Below the pieces are notes generated by a model, which was not told the DNA's origin, searched no databases, and saw only the letters and a program-made list of their open reading frames with translations. The translations under genes were made by a program, and so were the position numbers. A DNA stretch of 64,000 bases from Flammeovirga sp. OC4 (lineage in GTDB: Bacteria; Bacteroidota; Bacteroidia; Cytophagales; Flammeovirgaceae): positions 62,001-126,000 of the forward strand of contig NZ_JTAM01000003.1 of NCBI RefSeq assembly GCF_000812565.1, in the 5' to 3' direction. Below are positions 52,733 to 61,471 of the stretch, one piece after another. Position 1 is the first letter of the stretch. Every line of letters starts with the position of its first letter.

Positions 52733-54934
52733 TTAATTAACATTGTCTGAAATCGTAATTTTTAATCTCTTGGAAATATTGTCAGAAGCATTACCAACGT
52801 AGATGTAATAGTCTCCTTTTTCAAGTTCCCAATCGGATTTGCTTTCGTTATAATATTGTAAGTCTTTTACCGATACCTTCAAGCTCAGACTGGTCTTTTC
52901 TCCTGCTTCTAATTGTACCTTCTGGAAAGCTTTCAATTCTTTTAAAGCTCTTTCTACTTTTGATTTATGTTTACCGATATAGACCTGTACTACCTCGGCC
53001 CCTGTTAATTTACCGTTGTTTCTCAAATCACAAGTAATCGTAATATCATCTGTAGAAGCATATACTTTTTTGTCAGCCACAACTTCACTGATTTCGAAAT
53101 CAGTATATGATAACCCGTACCCAAAAGCGTATTTTGGAGTAATTTTTTTAGTATCATGCCAACGGTACCCTACCAAAATATCGTCTTTATATTCAACATT
53201 GATTGAGTCGCCAGGATAAGACATTGTTCCTAATTGATGAGCTCCGTTGTCCTCAAGTTTTTTAGGGAAAGTAATTGGCAATTTGCCCGATGGATTTACA
53301 TCACCTGAGATCACATCTGCCAAAGCATGACCCGTTTCACTACCCAAGTACCAACCTTGCATAAGGCCTTTCACTTGATTCGTCCAAGGAGTAGCTACGG
53401 CATTACCACTGATCAATACCACTCCAATATTTTCATTGACTTCTGAAATGGCCTGAATAAGGTTACTTTGTCCAAATGGAAGGTCGTATGTCAAACGATC
53501 TCCATCTTCACAATCTTGATGATGACTTTTGTTTAAACCACCGAAGAACAATACAACATCTGCTGTTTTAGCCACCTCTATTGCTTCAGCTTTTAATACA
53601 TCGGCATCAAGCTTAGAAGGAATCACTCTTCCGTATTGTGATGGACCTGATGCATATCCCATTGCATGAATAACTTCGGCGTTAGGGTAGCGCTCTTGGA
53701 TACCTTGTAATGGTGAAATTTCATATTCCACTTTTAATTCAGACGAACCTCCACCTATGGTCATCATACGAGTTGCATTTTCACCTATTACAGCTATTTT
53801 TAAACCTTTCTTATCTACAATTGGAAAGAAATGATCTTCATTTTGTAATAACACAATACCTTGTTGACCTACACGTCTTGCTACTTCATGGTGCGCATCC
53901 GTATTGACACTGCCCAAAGGACGGTTTTTGCTTAAGCTTGTTCTGTAAATCAACTTCAGAATTCTTCTCACTTTATCATCCAACACTTCTTCACTTACTT
54001 CTCCGCTTTTCACTAACTCTTTAAAAGCACCTGCCAAATAATAGTTTTCATAGTGATTCTTTTCTGAATAAGTCAGACCGTTAGTACCTGTACCCATTTC
54101 AATATCTAAACCATACAAGGCCGACTGTTTTGTATCATGAGCTGCCCCCCAATCTGTAAGGTATACGCCATCAAAACCCCATTCGCCTTTTAATATTGTA
54201 TTGACAAGGTATTCATTATGTGAACAATATTGTCCTCTTACCTGATTGTAAGCACTCATCATAGACCATGTATCACCTTCCAAAACTGCGGCTTTAAAAG
54301 CAGGTAGGTAAATTTCACGTAAAGCCCTCTCACTCAGTTCCACGTTGATGTGTCCTCTCCATAACTCCTGATTATTGGCAACGAAATGTTTTACACATGC
54401 TGCTACACCATTGGTCTGTACTCCTTTGATGTACGGCACTACCATTTTGGAAGCCAAATGTGGATCTTCTCCCATATATTCGAAGTTTCTTCCGTTTAAG
54501 GGAGTTCGGTAAATATTTACCCCTGGACCTAAAAGGATGTCTTTTTTACGATAACGCGCCTCTTCACCTACGGCAACTCCGTAATCATACGATGCCTTTT
54601 CATCAAATGTAGCGGCTAAACATGTCAATGCTGGAAATGCCGTAATAGAATCATTTGTCCAACCAGCATATCCCCAATTATCCCAATTGATTTCTGCTCT
54701 AACGCCATGTGGTCCATCTGACATCCAAACTTCAGGAATTCCAAGTCTTGGTACTCCAGCTGAAGTAAATTTAGATTGAGCATGGCACATGGCCACTTTC
54801 TCATCTATTGTCATCTGAGCAATGATCTTATCGATCTCTTTATCCGTACCGGTTTGTGCCCATGCACTTGTTCCAAAAAATAGTAGTACTATTAAAAATT
54901 TTAATTTTTCTCCTCTGTAATATCTCATATTCAC
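52733..54934 (-). CDS. GH3 family beta-glucosidase
   Basis: The 733-residue enzyme has a signal peptide (ending SAWAQ, residue 27), the GH3 N-terminal barrel with nucleophile Asp261 in GVYLTDWGAAHD and substrate motif KHFVANNQE, the alpha/beta sandwich domain (about 370-590, GGGSSELKVEYEISP) and a C-terminal fibronectin III-like domain (about 640-725, GAEVVQVYIGKHKSKVERALKELKAF). It releases glucose from beta-glucan oligomers, probably in the periplasm. A second in-frame ATG two codons on is possible. The start is 450 bp from a motif shared with the susC upstream region. Confidence 0.93.
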   Translation of the reverse strand: MNMRYYRGEKLKFLIVLLFFGTSAWAQTGTDKEIDKIIAQMTIDEKVAMCHAQSKFTSAGVPRLGIPEVWMSDGPHGVRAEINWDNWGYAGWTNDSITAFPALTCLAATFDEKASYDYGVAVGEEARYRKKDILLGPGVNIYRTPLNGRNFEYMGEDPHLASKMVVPYIKGVQTNGVAACVKHFVANNQELWRGHINVELSERALREIYLPAFKAAVLEGDTWSMMSAYNQVRGQYCSHNEYLVNTILKGEWGFDGVYLTDWGAAHDTKQSALYGLDIEMGTGTNGLTYSEKNHYENYYLAGAFKELVKSGEVSEEVLDDKVRRILKLIYRTSLSKNRPLGSVNTDAHHEVARRVGQQGIVLLQNEDHFFPIVDKKGLKIAVIGENATRMMTIGGGSSELKVEYEISPLQGIQERYPNAEVIHAMGYASGPSQYGRVIPSKLDADVLKAEAIEVAKTADVVLFFGGLNKSHHQDCEDGDRLTYDLPFGQSNLIQAISEVNENIGVVLISGNAVATPWTNQVKGLMQGWYLGSETGHALADVISGDVNPSGKLPITFPKKLEDNGAHQLGTMSYPGDSINVEYKDDILVGYRWHDTKKITPKYAFGYGLSYTDFEISEVVADKKVYASTDDITITCDLRNNGKLTGAEVVQVYIGKHKSKVERALKELKAFQKVQLEAGEKTSLSLKVSVKDLQYYNESKSDWELEKGDYYIYVGNASDNISKRLKITISDNVN

Positions 54935-55306
54935 CTGTTGTTATAGCTCATATCTCAAAGCTTTTCCGCTTAAGACAGTCATTTCTTTCATTTTAAAAAC
55001 TTCAAATACAGAATAGATAACATGGATTACGACGCTCCATTTATATCTATTCTAGCATCTAAAGTTTTGATCTCACTTTTTTAATTAGGTTCTGTTTTTC
55101 AACTAAGTCTCTGTTGTTCGTCTATTCGATTCATTCATTACTCTACTTCTATAATCTTGTTCATCTCCTTCAATAAGACAATACTGTTTTTTGAAACTCC
55201 TCTTTAAACCTGCTCTCTTCGGTTCAAAAAATTAGAGAAATGCCCACAGTATTACTTCAGTATTTATTTCATTTTTTAGTAGACTTGACGAAAACATAAT
55301 GTTTCT

Positions 55307-55317
55307 AATAATTCATT
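55307..55317 (-). promoter_or_regulatory. 11-mer shared with susC upstream region (GH3 copy)
   Basis: AATGAATTATT on the minus strand, 68 bp (start to start) from the 30-bp motif. The same 11-mer lies 70-80 bp from the motif copy before susC. Confidence 0.4.
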
Positions 55318-55384
55318 CCTTTTCTTTTAACTGACACACAATCTTAACTAAGCCTCAAAAGAATAGGAAGAAAATGGAATCACT

Positions 55385-55414
55385 TTTTTACACATTTAAT
55401 ACAGCATTTATACA
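55385..55414 (-). promoter_or_regulatory. Shared 30-bp upstream motif, GH3 copy
   Basis: Written on the plus strand: TTTTTACAC, ATTT, AATAC, AG, CATTTATACA in succession. It matches the copy at 61287-61316 in 25 of 30 positions. It contains two TTTnTACA half-sites about 22 bp apart, close to two helical turns, suggesting binding by a dimer. Probable site for the locus regulator. Confidence 0.55.
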
Positions 55415-55730
55415 ACAAAAAACCACAAGCAACTCTATATCTGAGTATTACAATTGATTATTTAAAGATTTCAATTACTACAATAGGCCTAAATGTCAAA
55501 AAAGAAAGATTATGGTTTTATTTTTAAAGCATAGATTTTATCGCTTAAAAAAAGTAAAAACAAGAGGTGAAATTGATCAGAGTTGAAATTCAACTGGTGA
55601 GAATGTGAAAGAAAGGGGCATTAGTGCCCTCTAAATCATCAGAAATGTCCTGATTTATAAATACTACAAGCAAGTGGTAAGCTAGGTTTACTTCAATTTT
55701 ATTTATTCTTTCACGAATAGTGAAGGTTAT

Positions 55731-55964
55731 GTAATATGGTACGTGAGGGACTTTCTCAAAACCTATTATAGTGTTGAAAAACCACCATGTTTCAAGTGTC
55801 AAGCGTGAGCGTCACTTGGAACTGCTCATTGGCGAAGTCTCCCGACTTCGGATATAAACATCACACTTTCATTCATTTCGAAGTCGGGAGACAATATTTA
55901 ATCACAAGTGGCGCCTATCGGCTTAACACTTGCGATATAAAATATGTAATATGGTTCGTGAGGG
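55731..55964. repeat. Nested inverted-repeat element flanked by direct repeats (MITE-like)
   Basis: Direct repeats GTAATATGGTACGTGAGGG (55731-55749) and GTAATATGGTTCGTGAGGG (55946-55964) flank three nested inverted pairs. These are AAGTGTCAAGC/GCTTAACACTT (55794-55804 with 55921-55931, one mismatch), GCGTCACTT/AAGTGGCGC (55809-55817 with 55906-55914, one mismatch) and GTCTCCCGACTTCG/CGAAGTCGGGAGAC (55837-55850 with 55879-55892, perfect). The GC content is clearly above that of the surroundings. No transposase is encoded. Confidence 0.65.
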
Positions 55965-56214
55965 CGTTTTAATACCCCCCTACAGCACTACTGATTAAAA
56001 GATTCTTAGATTAACATTTTTCTTTTGATGTGTACAAATCTGACAGTCAATTAGTCGTAATTACCTTGCCCTTGAAGGAAAAAATGAAATGAATCAGTGT
56101 GAGGGTGTGTGGTATATCGGAGCAACAATAATGGGAGTTGAATCTATAATGATTGCTCTTATTCCAAAGAAAAGCGAACCTTATTTCACTGTATTACAAA
56201 TATATAAACAAAAA

Positions 56215-56242
56215 ACTGGAAGACACTAAAAGTGCTTCCAGT
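56215..56242 (-). terminator. Terminator after susD
   Basis: ACTGGAAG pairs with CTTCCAGT, extended by AC/GT and a short loop; the minus-strand 3' side continues TTTTTTG. Confidence 0.8.
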
Positions 56243-56287
56243 AAAAGATTGTTGTAATTAATGATGAATTGTTGATCTATTTATATT

Positions 56288-57844
56288 TTAGTAACCAGGG
56301 TTTTGATCTTCTGGATTAATACCTGGATTTCCTACGATCTCTGCTAATGGAATCGGGAATACTTCGTGCTTACCAGCTTGAAAACCTAAACCTGATAACT
56401 CTTGTGCTGCTAAACCCCATCTTACTAAATCCCAATAACGAGAACCTTCGTAAGCTAACTCTACTCTTCTTTCTTTTACGATTGCATCAAATAAAGCTTG
56501 TCCTGATACCGTTGCATCATAGTCTATAAGACCTCCTGCTCTTTGACGCAATTTATTTAGCATTGCTCTAGCATCAGCTTCACGACCTTGGTTGTAATAA
56601 GCTTCAGCAGCCAAAAGAAGAACATCAGCATAACGTAATAACCTCCAGTTTGTAGTGTAGTTCAACTCCGGAGTCGCACCACCTTCTTCTGTTGTTTCCG
56701 ACTCAAATGTAGTATACTTTGTTCTAACCAAACCTTCTGTATCCCAACCGTCAACGAATTCCTGACCATAATACTTTGCTAAACCATCAGCATTTAACAC
56801 CGTTCCATCTCTTCTTCCGTCAGTCGGTTCAAAAGCATCAAATAATACCTGTGTTGGAGGTAAGAATCCCCAGCCTGATCTTAATTTACCTTCTTTCTCA
56901 GGAACTGCACCTTCAATTTCATTTAACTCTCTCGGTCCAGATAATTGGAGATGTCGGTTATCATGATCATTTCTATTCCATTGTACTGTACCCCACGTAT
57001 CACCATTCGTAATAAAAGAGGCTTCAAATAATGATTCAATACCAAATTCAGTGGTTTGTAACGTCAAGCTTTCAAAATCTGCTTCTAAGTCTACTTCTGA
57101 ACCTTCCGTTTGGATTACACTTTCTAGAGGAGCAATCGCACCAGAATAATCTCCGCTATATACTCTCACTTTACCTAATAAACCCAGTGCAGCCTGCTTA
57201 TTTGCTCTAAAAGCATCGCCTGTTCCTGCAAATGTTGATTTATTAGGAAGCACTTCTGCTGCTTCTTGTAAATCTTTTTCGATTTGAGCATACACTTCTG
57301 CTTTTGGCGTTCTTGCCTTTCCTTCTTGTAAATTTTCTGGTGGTGTCAACCATAAAGGTACATCACCAAAAACAGTAACCAATTCAAAATAATAAAATGC
57401 TCTTAAGAACTTTGCTTCAGCAATCATTCTCTTCATCAAATCACTTGACTCTTCAGGAGCACTAGAGATGATCAAGTTCGCTCTGTATACACCAAAATAG
57501 TTGACATGGTAAAAAGAACGAATTCCTATATTTTCAGGGCTCCAATCAAAATCATCAAGTGCTTGATATTGCGGCTGATCTGATGAGTTACCTCCTCCAC
57601 AATTCACATCATCCGAAGGAAGGTTTTTCATCACATAACAGCTTGACCAATCTTGAAACTGATCTGTAGATAACATATCATAAGCCGCTACCAAAGCCAA
57701 CTCTACTTCATCTTCTGTTTGATAGTACTGTTCAGCATCTGACTTACCATAAGGTTCTACTTCTAAAAATTTTGCTGAGCATGAGCTTAGGATAGCTGCT
57801 GCTCCCAAAACGGTTAATACCTTTTTAAATCTATTGAATTTCAT
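56288..57844 (-). CDS. SusD/RagB-like nutrient-binding outer-membrane lipoprotein
   Basis: The 518-residue lipoprotein (signal ending ILSSC, Cys22) has SusD marks: FLEVEPYGKSDAEQYYQTEDEVELALVAAYD, the TPR-like FLRAFYYFELVTVFGDVPLW and RTPKAEVYAQIEKDL, WRLLRYADVLLLAAEAYYNQG, and a C-terminal VKERRVELAYEGSRYWDLVRWG with FPIPLAEI. It covers the SusC channel as a lid and binds oligosaccharides at the surface. It follows susC by 28 bp and is closed by a terminator. Confidence 0.96.
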   Translation of the reverse strand: MKFNRFKKVLTVLGAAAILSSCSAKFLEVEPYGKSDAEQYYQTEDEVELALVAAYDMLSTDQFQDWSSCYVMKNLPSDDVNCGGGNSSDQPQYQALDDFDWSPENIGIRSFYHVNYFGVYRANLIISSAPEESSDLMKRMIAEAKFLRAFYYFELVTVFGDVPLWLTPPENLQEGKARTPKAEVYAQIEKDLQEAAEVLPNKSTFAGTGDAFRANKQAALGLLGKVRVYSGDYSGAIAPLESVIQTEGSEVDLEADFESLTLQTTEFGIESLFEASFITNGDTWGTVQWNRNDHDNRHLQLSGPRELNEIEGAVPEKEGKLRSGWGFLPPTQVLFDAFEPTDGRRDGTVLNADGLAKYYGQEFVDGWDTEGLVRTKYTTFESETTEEGGATPELNYTTNWRLLRYADVLLLAAEAYYNQGREADARAMLNKLRQRAGGLIDYDATVSGQALFDAIVKERRVELAYEGSRYWDLVRWGLAAQELSGLGFQAGKHEVFPIPLAEIVGNPGINPEDQNPGY

Positions 57845-57872
57845 TTTGAGTCTTTCTTTAATTGTTGATTGG

Positions 57873-60800
57873 TTAGAATGTTACTGCAAGACCGAATAAT
57901 ACTTTTCGTGAAATTGGATAAGTACCGAAGTCAATACCTTGGGCATTGTTATTTTGACTACCCACTTCAGGGTCCATTCCTTCATAACTTGTGAAAGTAA
58001 AGAAGTCGTTAAGCGATACATATACTCTTGCTTTTTGCATTAACACCTTAGCGGCAATGTTTGTAGGCAATGTATATCCTAATTGAATTTGTCTGATTTT
58101 CAAGTAGCTTGCATCTTGTACTAACAAGTCACTCTTGAAATACTTATCAGAACTATAACCTGCTCTAGGGTAAGTTGCCACATCGCCATTTTGAATCCAA
58201 CGATCAGCTGTTACACTTTGTAATCTGTTTGTTGCATTATTGTCTGCTCTTGTGAAACCAATGAAGTTTTGGTGTCCAGTAGCACCTTGTAAGAAGATAT
58301 TCAAATCAAACCCTTTGTATGCAGCTGATAAATTGGCACCGAAAATGAAAGTTGGGTGTGGAGAACCGATGTTTGTAAGATCTTGATCGTTGATTCTTCC
58401 GTCACCGTTCACATCTTTAATAATTGGATCACCGGGAGCAAAATCTGCAGCATCATCTTGGATGTTATTTGATTCCATCCATTGAGCGATGTGTGCTTGA
58501 TCTCTGAAAATACCATCATTTTGATACCCTCTAAAATACCATACTGGATGACCTGCTTCGAAGTAAGTAACCGGACCTAACGTTGGTAAAGACACCCCTT
58601 CAATTCTTGTCAACCCTTCTGATACTTCTAAAACTTCATTCTTATTGAATGCACCGTTAATACTTACATCATAGGTAAACTCACGTTCCGAGTTTCTATA
58701 CCCTAAAATCATTTCAACACCTTCGTTAGATACTGTACCTGCATTGGCAAAAGGAGCGTTATTACCATATGATAAAGCAGGAGTAGATGGTGTCAATAAA
58801 TCTTTCGTTAACTTATTATAGTAATCAAAAGTGAAGTATAACTTGCTGTCAAATGCTCTTAAATCAAAACCAATGTTGGTTTGTTCAGAAGTCTCCCATT
58901 TCAAATTAGGATTCGCTAAAAGCGCTGGCTCTGCACCTGTTAATAATCCATCATTCGCATCAGGATAGAAAATATTTGTTGTAGTAATCAATGATCTATA
59001 TTGATCAACACCTAAGTTCGATAAACTACCATTTCTACCCCAGCTACCTCTGATTTTTAAGTAATCAATAGCATCCACTGACCAGAAGCTTTCATTGGAA
59101 ACATTCCAACCTAAAGAGAATGATGGGAATGTACCAAATTGATTATTAGGAGAGAACAATGAAGATCCATCTCTACGGAATGTTGCTTCGAAGATATATC
59201 TATTATCATAATCGTAAGATAAACGACCAAAGTAAGATGTCATTCTTTTGGTTTCATTTCTACCTGTCACTCTGTCGTTATCTCTTGAATCCACATAATC
59301 AGGATATCTGAATAAGTCATCTTCTTTTACCATATTACCTGATCGAGTATCAAGGTTACGGTATCTGTTTTCTTGTGATGACATACCCACTAAAGCAGTG
59401 ATAGAGTGCTTATTGATTTTTGTAGTGTAGGTCGCAAAATTCTCCCATAACCAATTGTTCCAGTGTTCTTCATTGGCTGTTACTGTAGGTGCATTGCTTT
59501 GTAAGTTGGAGTTGGCCCAGAATGAAGGGTTCCAGCTGTTGAAACTTCCTTGCGTAACATCTAAACCGATACGTGAACTAATTTTCAAACCTTCAATCGG
59601 TTTTAAATTCACCATACCTGTAGAAAGCATTTTGTTTTCTTTATAAATACCTTTTTCATTCGCCAGACGGATCAATGGGTTAATTACCTCACCTTTTAGG
59701 AAATCGTTGTTTGATAATCCATAGTAATTTCCATCATCGTCTCTTCTTAAGATTTTACCTTCATCCAATTTTTCCTGCATATAAGGAGTCAATTGGTTAG
59801 GTGCATATCGTGCTTCCCCTGTAGGGTCCATCATTAAAGCACTATTTACAATACCGTTAAAGGCTTCGTCCTCAGTGATTGAAGATCTTGTAAAACTAGT
59901 TAAAGCTACGTTTGCTTGAACATCGATCCAGTCTTTTAAATTTCTTGTCACGTTCAAACGACCGTTATAACGTTCATAACTTGCTTTATCTCCACCAATC
60001 ACACCATCTTGTGAAGTGTAACCTGCACTCAATAAGTATGATCCTTTATCAGAACCTCCTGAGAATGAAAGGTTGTGCATCATCATTGGTGCTTGTTCTG
60101 AAGCTGCATCCAGCCAGTTTGTTCCTTGTCCGTGTTCAGCAGGATCTGGAACATAACCTTTTGAAGGATCGTGTACTTCTCTCATGAAAGTCGCATATTC
60201 ATTGGCGTTCATCATTTGAGGTTTCAAACCTAAACTCTGAATACCATATTGAAAAGAGTAATCGATGCTCGATCTTCCATCTTTATTACCGCCTTTTGTT
60301 GTAATGATCACGACACCATTTGCTCCTTCAGAACCATAGATCGCAGAAGAAGCTGCATCTTTGAGTACCTCCATTGAAGCAATATCTGACGGTGCCAAGA
60401 AACTGATGTTTGTCGTTTTCATACCATCAACAATATACAATGGGTCACTATTACCATTGGAACTTGCACCACGAATACGAACTTTGATGCCATTACCTGG
60501 CGATCCCGATTGAGGAGAAACTGTAACACCTGCTGCTTTACCTTGCAGTGCTTGTTCTGCACTGATAGCTGAACTTACGATGTCGTCTGCTTCTACACTT
60601 GCAATTGCACCTGTCACTAATGATTTCTTTTGGACACCGTAACCAATGACTACAACTTCTTCTAGTTGTTCTTGATCAATTGTCAATGTCACATCAAAAG
60701 TAGTTTGTGAACCGATTGCACGTTCAACTGTTTTGTAACCTATAAATGTGAAGATTAGAGCTTCTGCATCATTCGATACATTTAATTTAAATTGTCCATT

Positions 60801-60989
60801 AAAATCCGTTACTGTACCTATAGTAGTTCCTTTTACTTTAATATTTACGCCTGGCAAAGGTTCACTTCCTTCACCTAAGATCGTTCCAGACAATGCCTTT
60901 TCTTGTGCCCATGATTGGGTACTAAAAAGCATCAAAAAAGACATAGAAATCACCCCAACTATGCTTTTAAAGTTAATTAGTTTCTGCAT
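57873..60989 (-). CDS. SusC/RagA family TonB-linked outer-membrane transporter
   Basis: The 1038-residue transporter has a signal peptide (to SWAQ, about residue 28), a carboxypeptidase D-like regulatory domain (about 32-105: LSGTILGEGSEPLPGVNIKV), a TonB-box region (EEVVVIGYGVQKK), a plug (about 115-225: IRGASSNGNSDPLYIVDG, MEVLKDAASSAIYGSEGANG) and a barrel ending in VLFGLAVTF with terminal Phe. It imports oligosaccharides with TonB energy and the SusD partner downstream. No sigma/anti-sigma pair is adjacent. A 30-bp motif lies about 300 bp upstream. Confidence 0.96.
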   Translation of the reverse strand: MQKLINFKSIVGVISMSFLMLFSTQSWAQEKALSGTILGEGSEPLPGVNIKVKGTTIGTVTDFNGQFKLNVSNDAEALIFTFIGYKTVERAIGSQTTFDVTLTIDQEQLEEVVVIGYGVQKKSLVTGAIASVEADDIVSSAISAEQALQGKAAGVTVSPQSGSPGNGIKVRIRGASSNGNSDPLYIVDGMKTTNISFLAPSDIASMEVLKDAASSAIYGSEGANGVVIITTKGGNKDGRSSIDYSFQYGIQSLGLKPQMMNANEYATFMREVHDPSKGYVPDPAEHGQGTNWLDAASEQAPMMMHNLSFSGGSDKGSYLLSAGYTSQDGVIGGDKASYERYNGRLNVTRNLKDWIDVQANVALTSFTRSSITEDEAFNGIVNSALMMDPTGEARYAPNQLTPYMQEKLDEGKILRRDDDGNYYGLSNNDFLKGEVINPLIRLANEKGIYKENKMLSTGMVNLKPIEGLKISSRIGLDVTQGSFNSWNPSFWANSNLQSNAPTVTANEEHWNNWLWENFATYTTKINKHSITALVGMSSQENRYRNLDTRSGNMVKEDDLFRYPDYVDSRDNDRVTGRNETKRMTSYFGRLSYDYDNRYIFEATFRRDGSSLFSPNNQFGTFPSFSLGWNVSNESFWSVDAIDYLKIRGSWGRNGSLSNLGVDQYRSLITTTNIFYPDANDGLLTGAEPALLANPNLKWETSEQTNIGFDLRAFDSKLYFTFDYYNKLTKDLLTPSTPALSYGNNAPFANAGTVSNEGVEMILGYRNSEREFTYDVSINGAFNKNEVLEVSEGLTRIEGVSLPTLGPVTYFEAGHPVWYFRGYQNDGIFRDQAHIAQWMESNNIQDDAADFAPGDPIIKDVNGDGRINDQDLTNIGSPHPTFIFGANLSAAYKGFDLNIFLQGATGHQNFIGFTRADNNATNRLQSVTADRWIQNGDVATYPRAGYSSDKYFKSDLLVQDASYLKIRQIQLGYTLPTNIAAKVLMQKARVYVSLNDFFTFTSYEGMDPEVGSQNNNAQGIDFGTYPISRKVLFGLAVTF

Positions 60990-61206
60990 GTTTTATCTTT
61001 GTATAGAAATAATAAAAAGTACTTAAAAAATCCCGGTAGGTAGATTTTTTATGAGAATCAGTTTTGATTCATTCCATTTTAGTTTGTATAACCTATAAGA
61101 CTCGCTTTACTTCCTAAGCCATTAAGAGAGCGTGTTGTCAAATAGTTAATTGTAATTGGATAAATAGTTTATAATCAATTCATAACAAATTAGATTGAGA
61201 TTTGTA

Positions 61207-61217
61207 AATAATTCATT
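61207..61217 (-). promoter_or_regulatory. 11-mer shared with GH3 upstream region (susC copy)
   Basis: AATGAATTATT on the minus strand, identical to 55307-55317 and placed at nearly the same distance from the 30-bp motif. Confidence 0.4.
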
Positions 61218-61286
61218 TCAATTGTGCTGACGTCATGTTACAATGTTAGTTAGTTACAATTTTTACTCAAAAAATAATAAATCACA

Positions 61287-61316
61287 TTTTTACACTTCTA
61301 ATACTACATTTTTACA
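61287..61316 (-). promoter_or_regulatory. Shared 30-bp upstream motif, susC copy
   Basis: On the plus strand: TTTTTACAC, TTCT, AATAC, TA, CATTTTTACA in succession. TTTTTACAC occurs twice (61287-61295 and 61309-61317), 22 bp apart. It matches the GH3 copy in 25 of 30 positions and lies about 300 bp before susC. Confidence 0.55.
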
Positions 61317-61360
61317 CTAAAAAAATCACAAAACACTAATTATCAACCACTTAAAAATAA

Positions 61361-61397
61361 AAAAGAGCCTAAAAACAATTCAGTTTTTAAGACTCTT
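61361..61397 (-). terminator. Probable terminator after cinA
   Basis: AAGAGCCTAAAAAC pairs imperfectly with GTTTTTAAGACTCTT, with an A-rich flank that becomes a T run on the minus strand. Confidence 0.55.
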
Positions 61398-61471
61398 CAG
61401 GATAAATGTTAATCAATTTTTACGTTAACATCTATTTAAAAAAATCATTTAACAAAATAATACAGAGGAAA

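Larger units (their letters stand above)
54935..56287. other. 1.35-kb gap between susD and the GH3 gene
   Basis: No protein gene was found. From right to left in gene direction it holds the susD terminator (56215-56242), an inverted-repeat element (55731-55964), a 30-bp motif shared with the susC upstream region (55385-55414) and a leader of about 400 bp before GH3. Short reading frames overlapping the inverted repeat are judged not to be genes. Confidence 0.6.
60990..61471. other. susC upstream region and cinA downstream region
   Basis: This 482-bp gap holds the susC leader, the 11-mer at 61207-61217, the 30-bp motif at 61287-61316 and an imperfect terminator of cinA at 61361-61397. A second TTTTACT run lies near 61261. 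Confidence 0.5.

Noticed and set aside
55590-55972. Two short reading frames on opposite strands within the inverted-repeat element
   Set aside because: They read through palindromic DNA, have no family marks and use unlike codons; best explained by the repeat.
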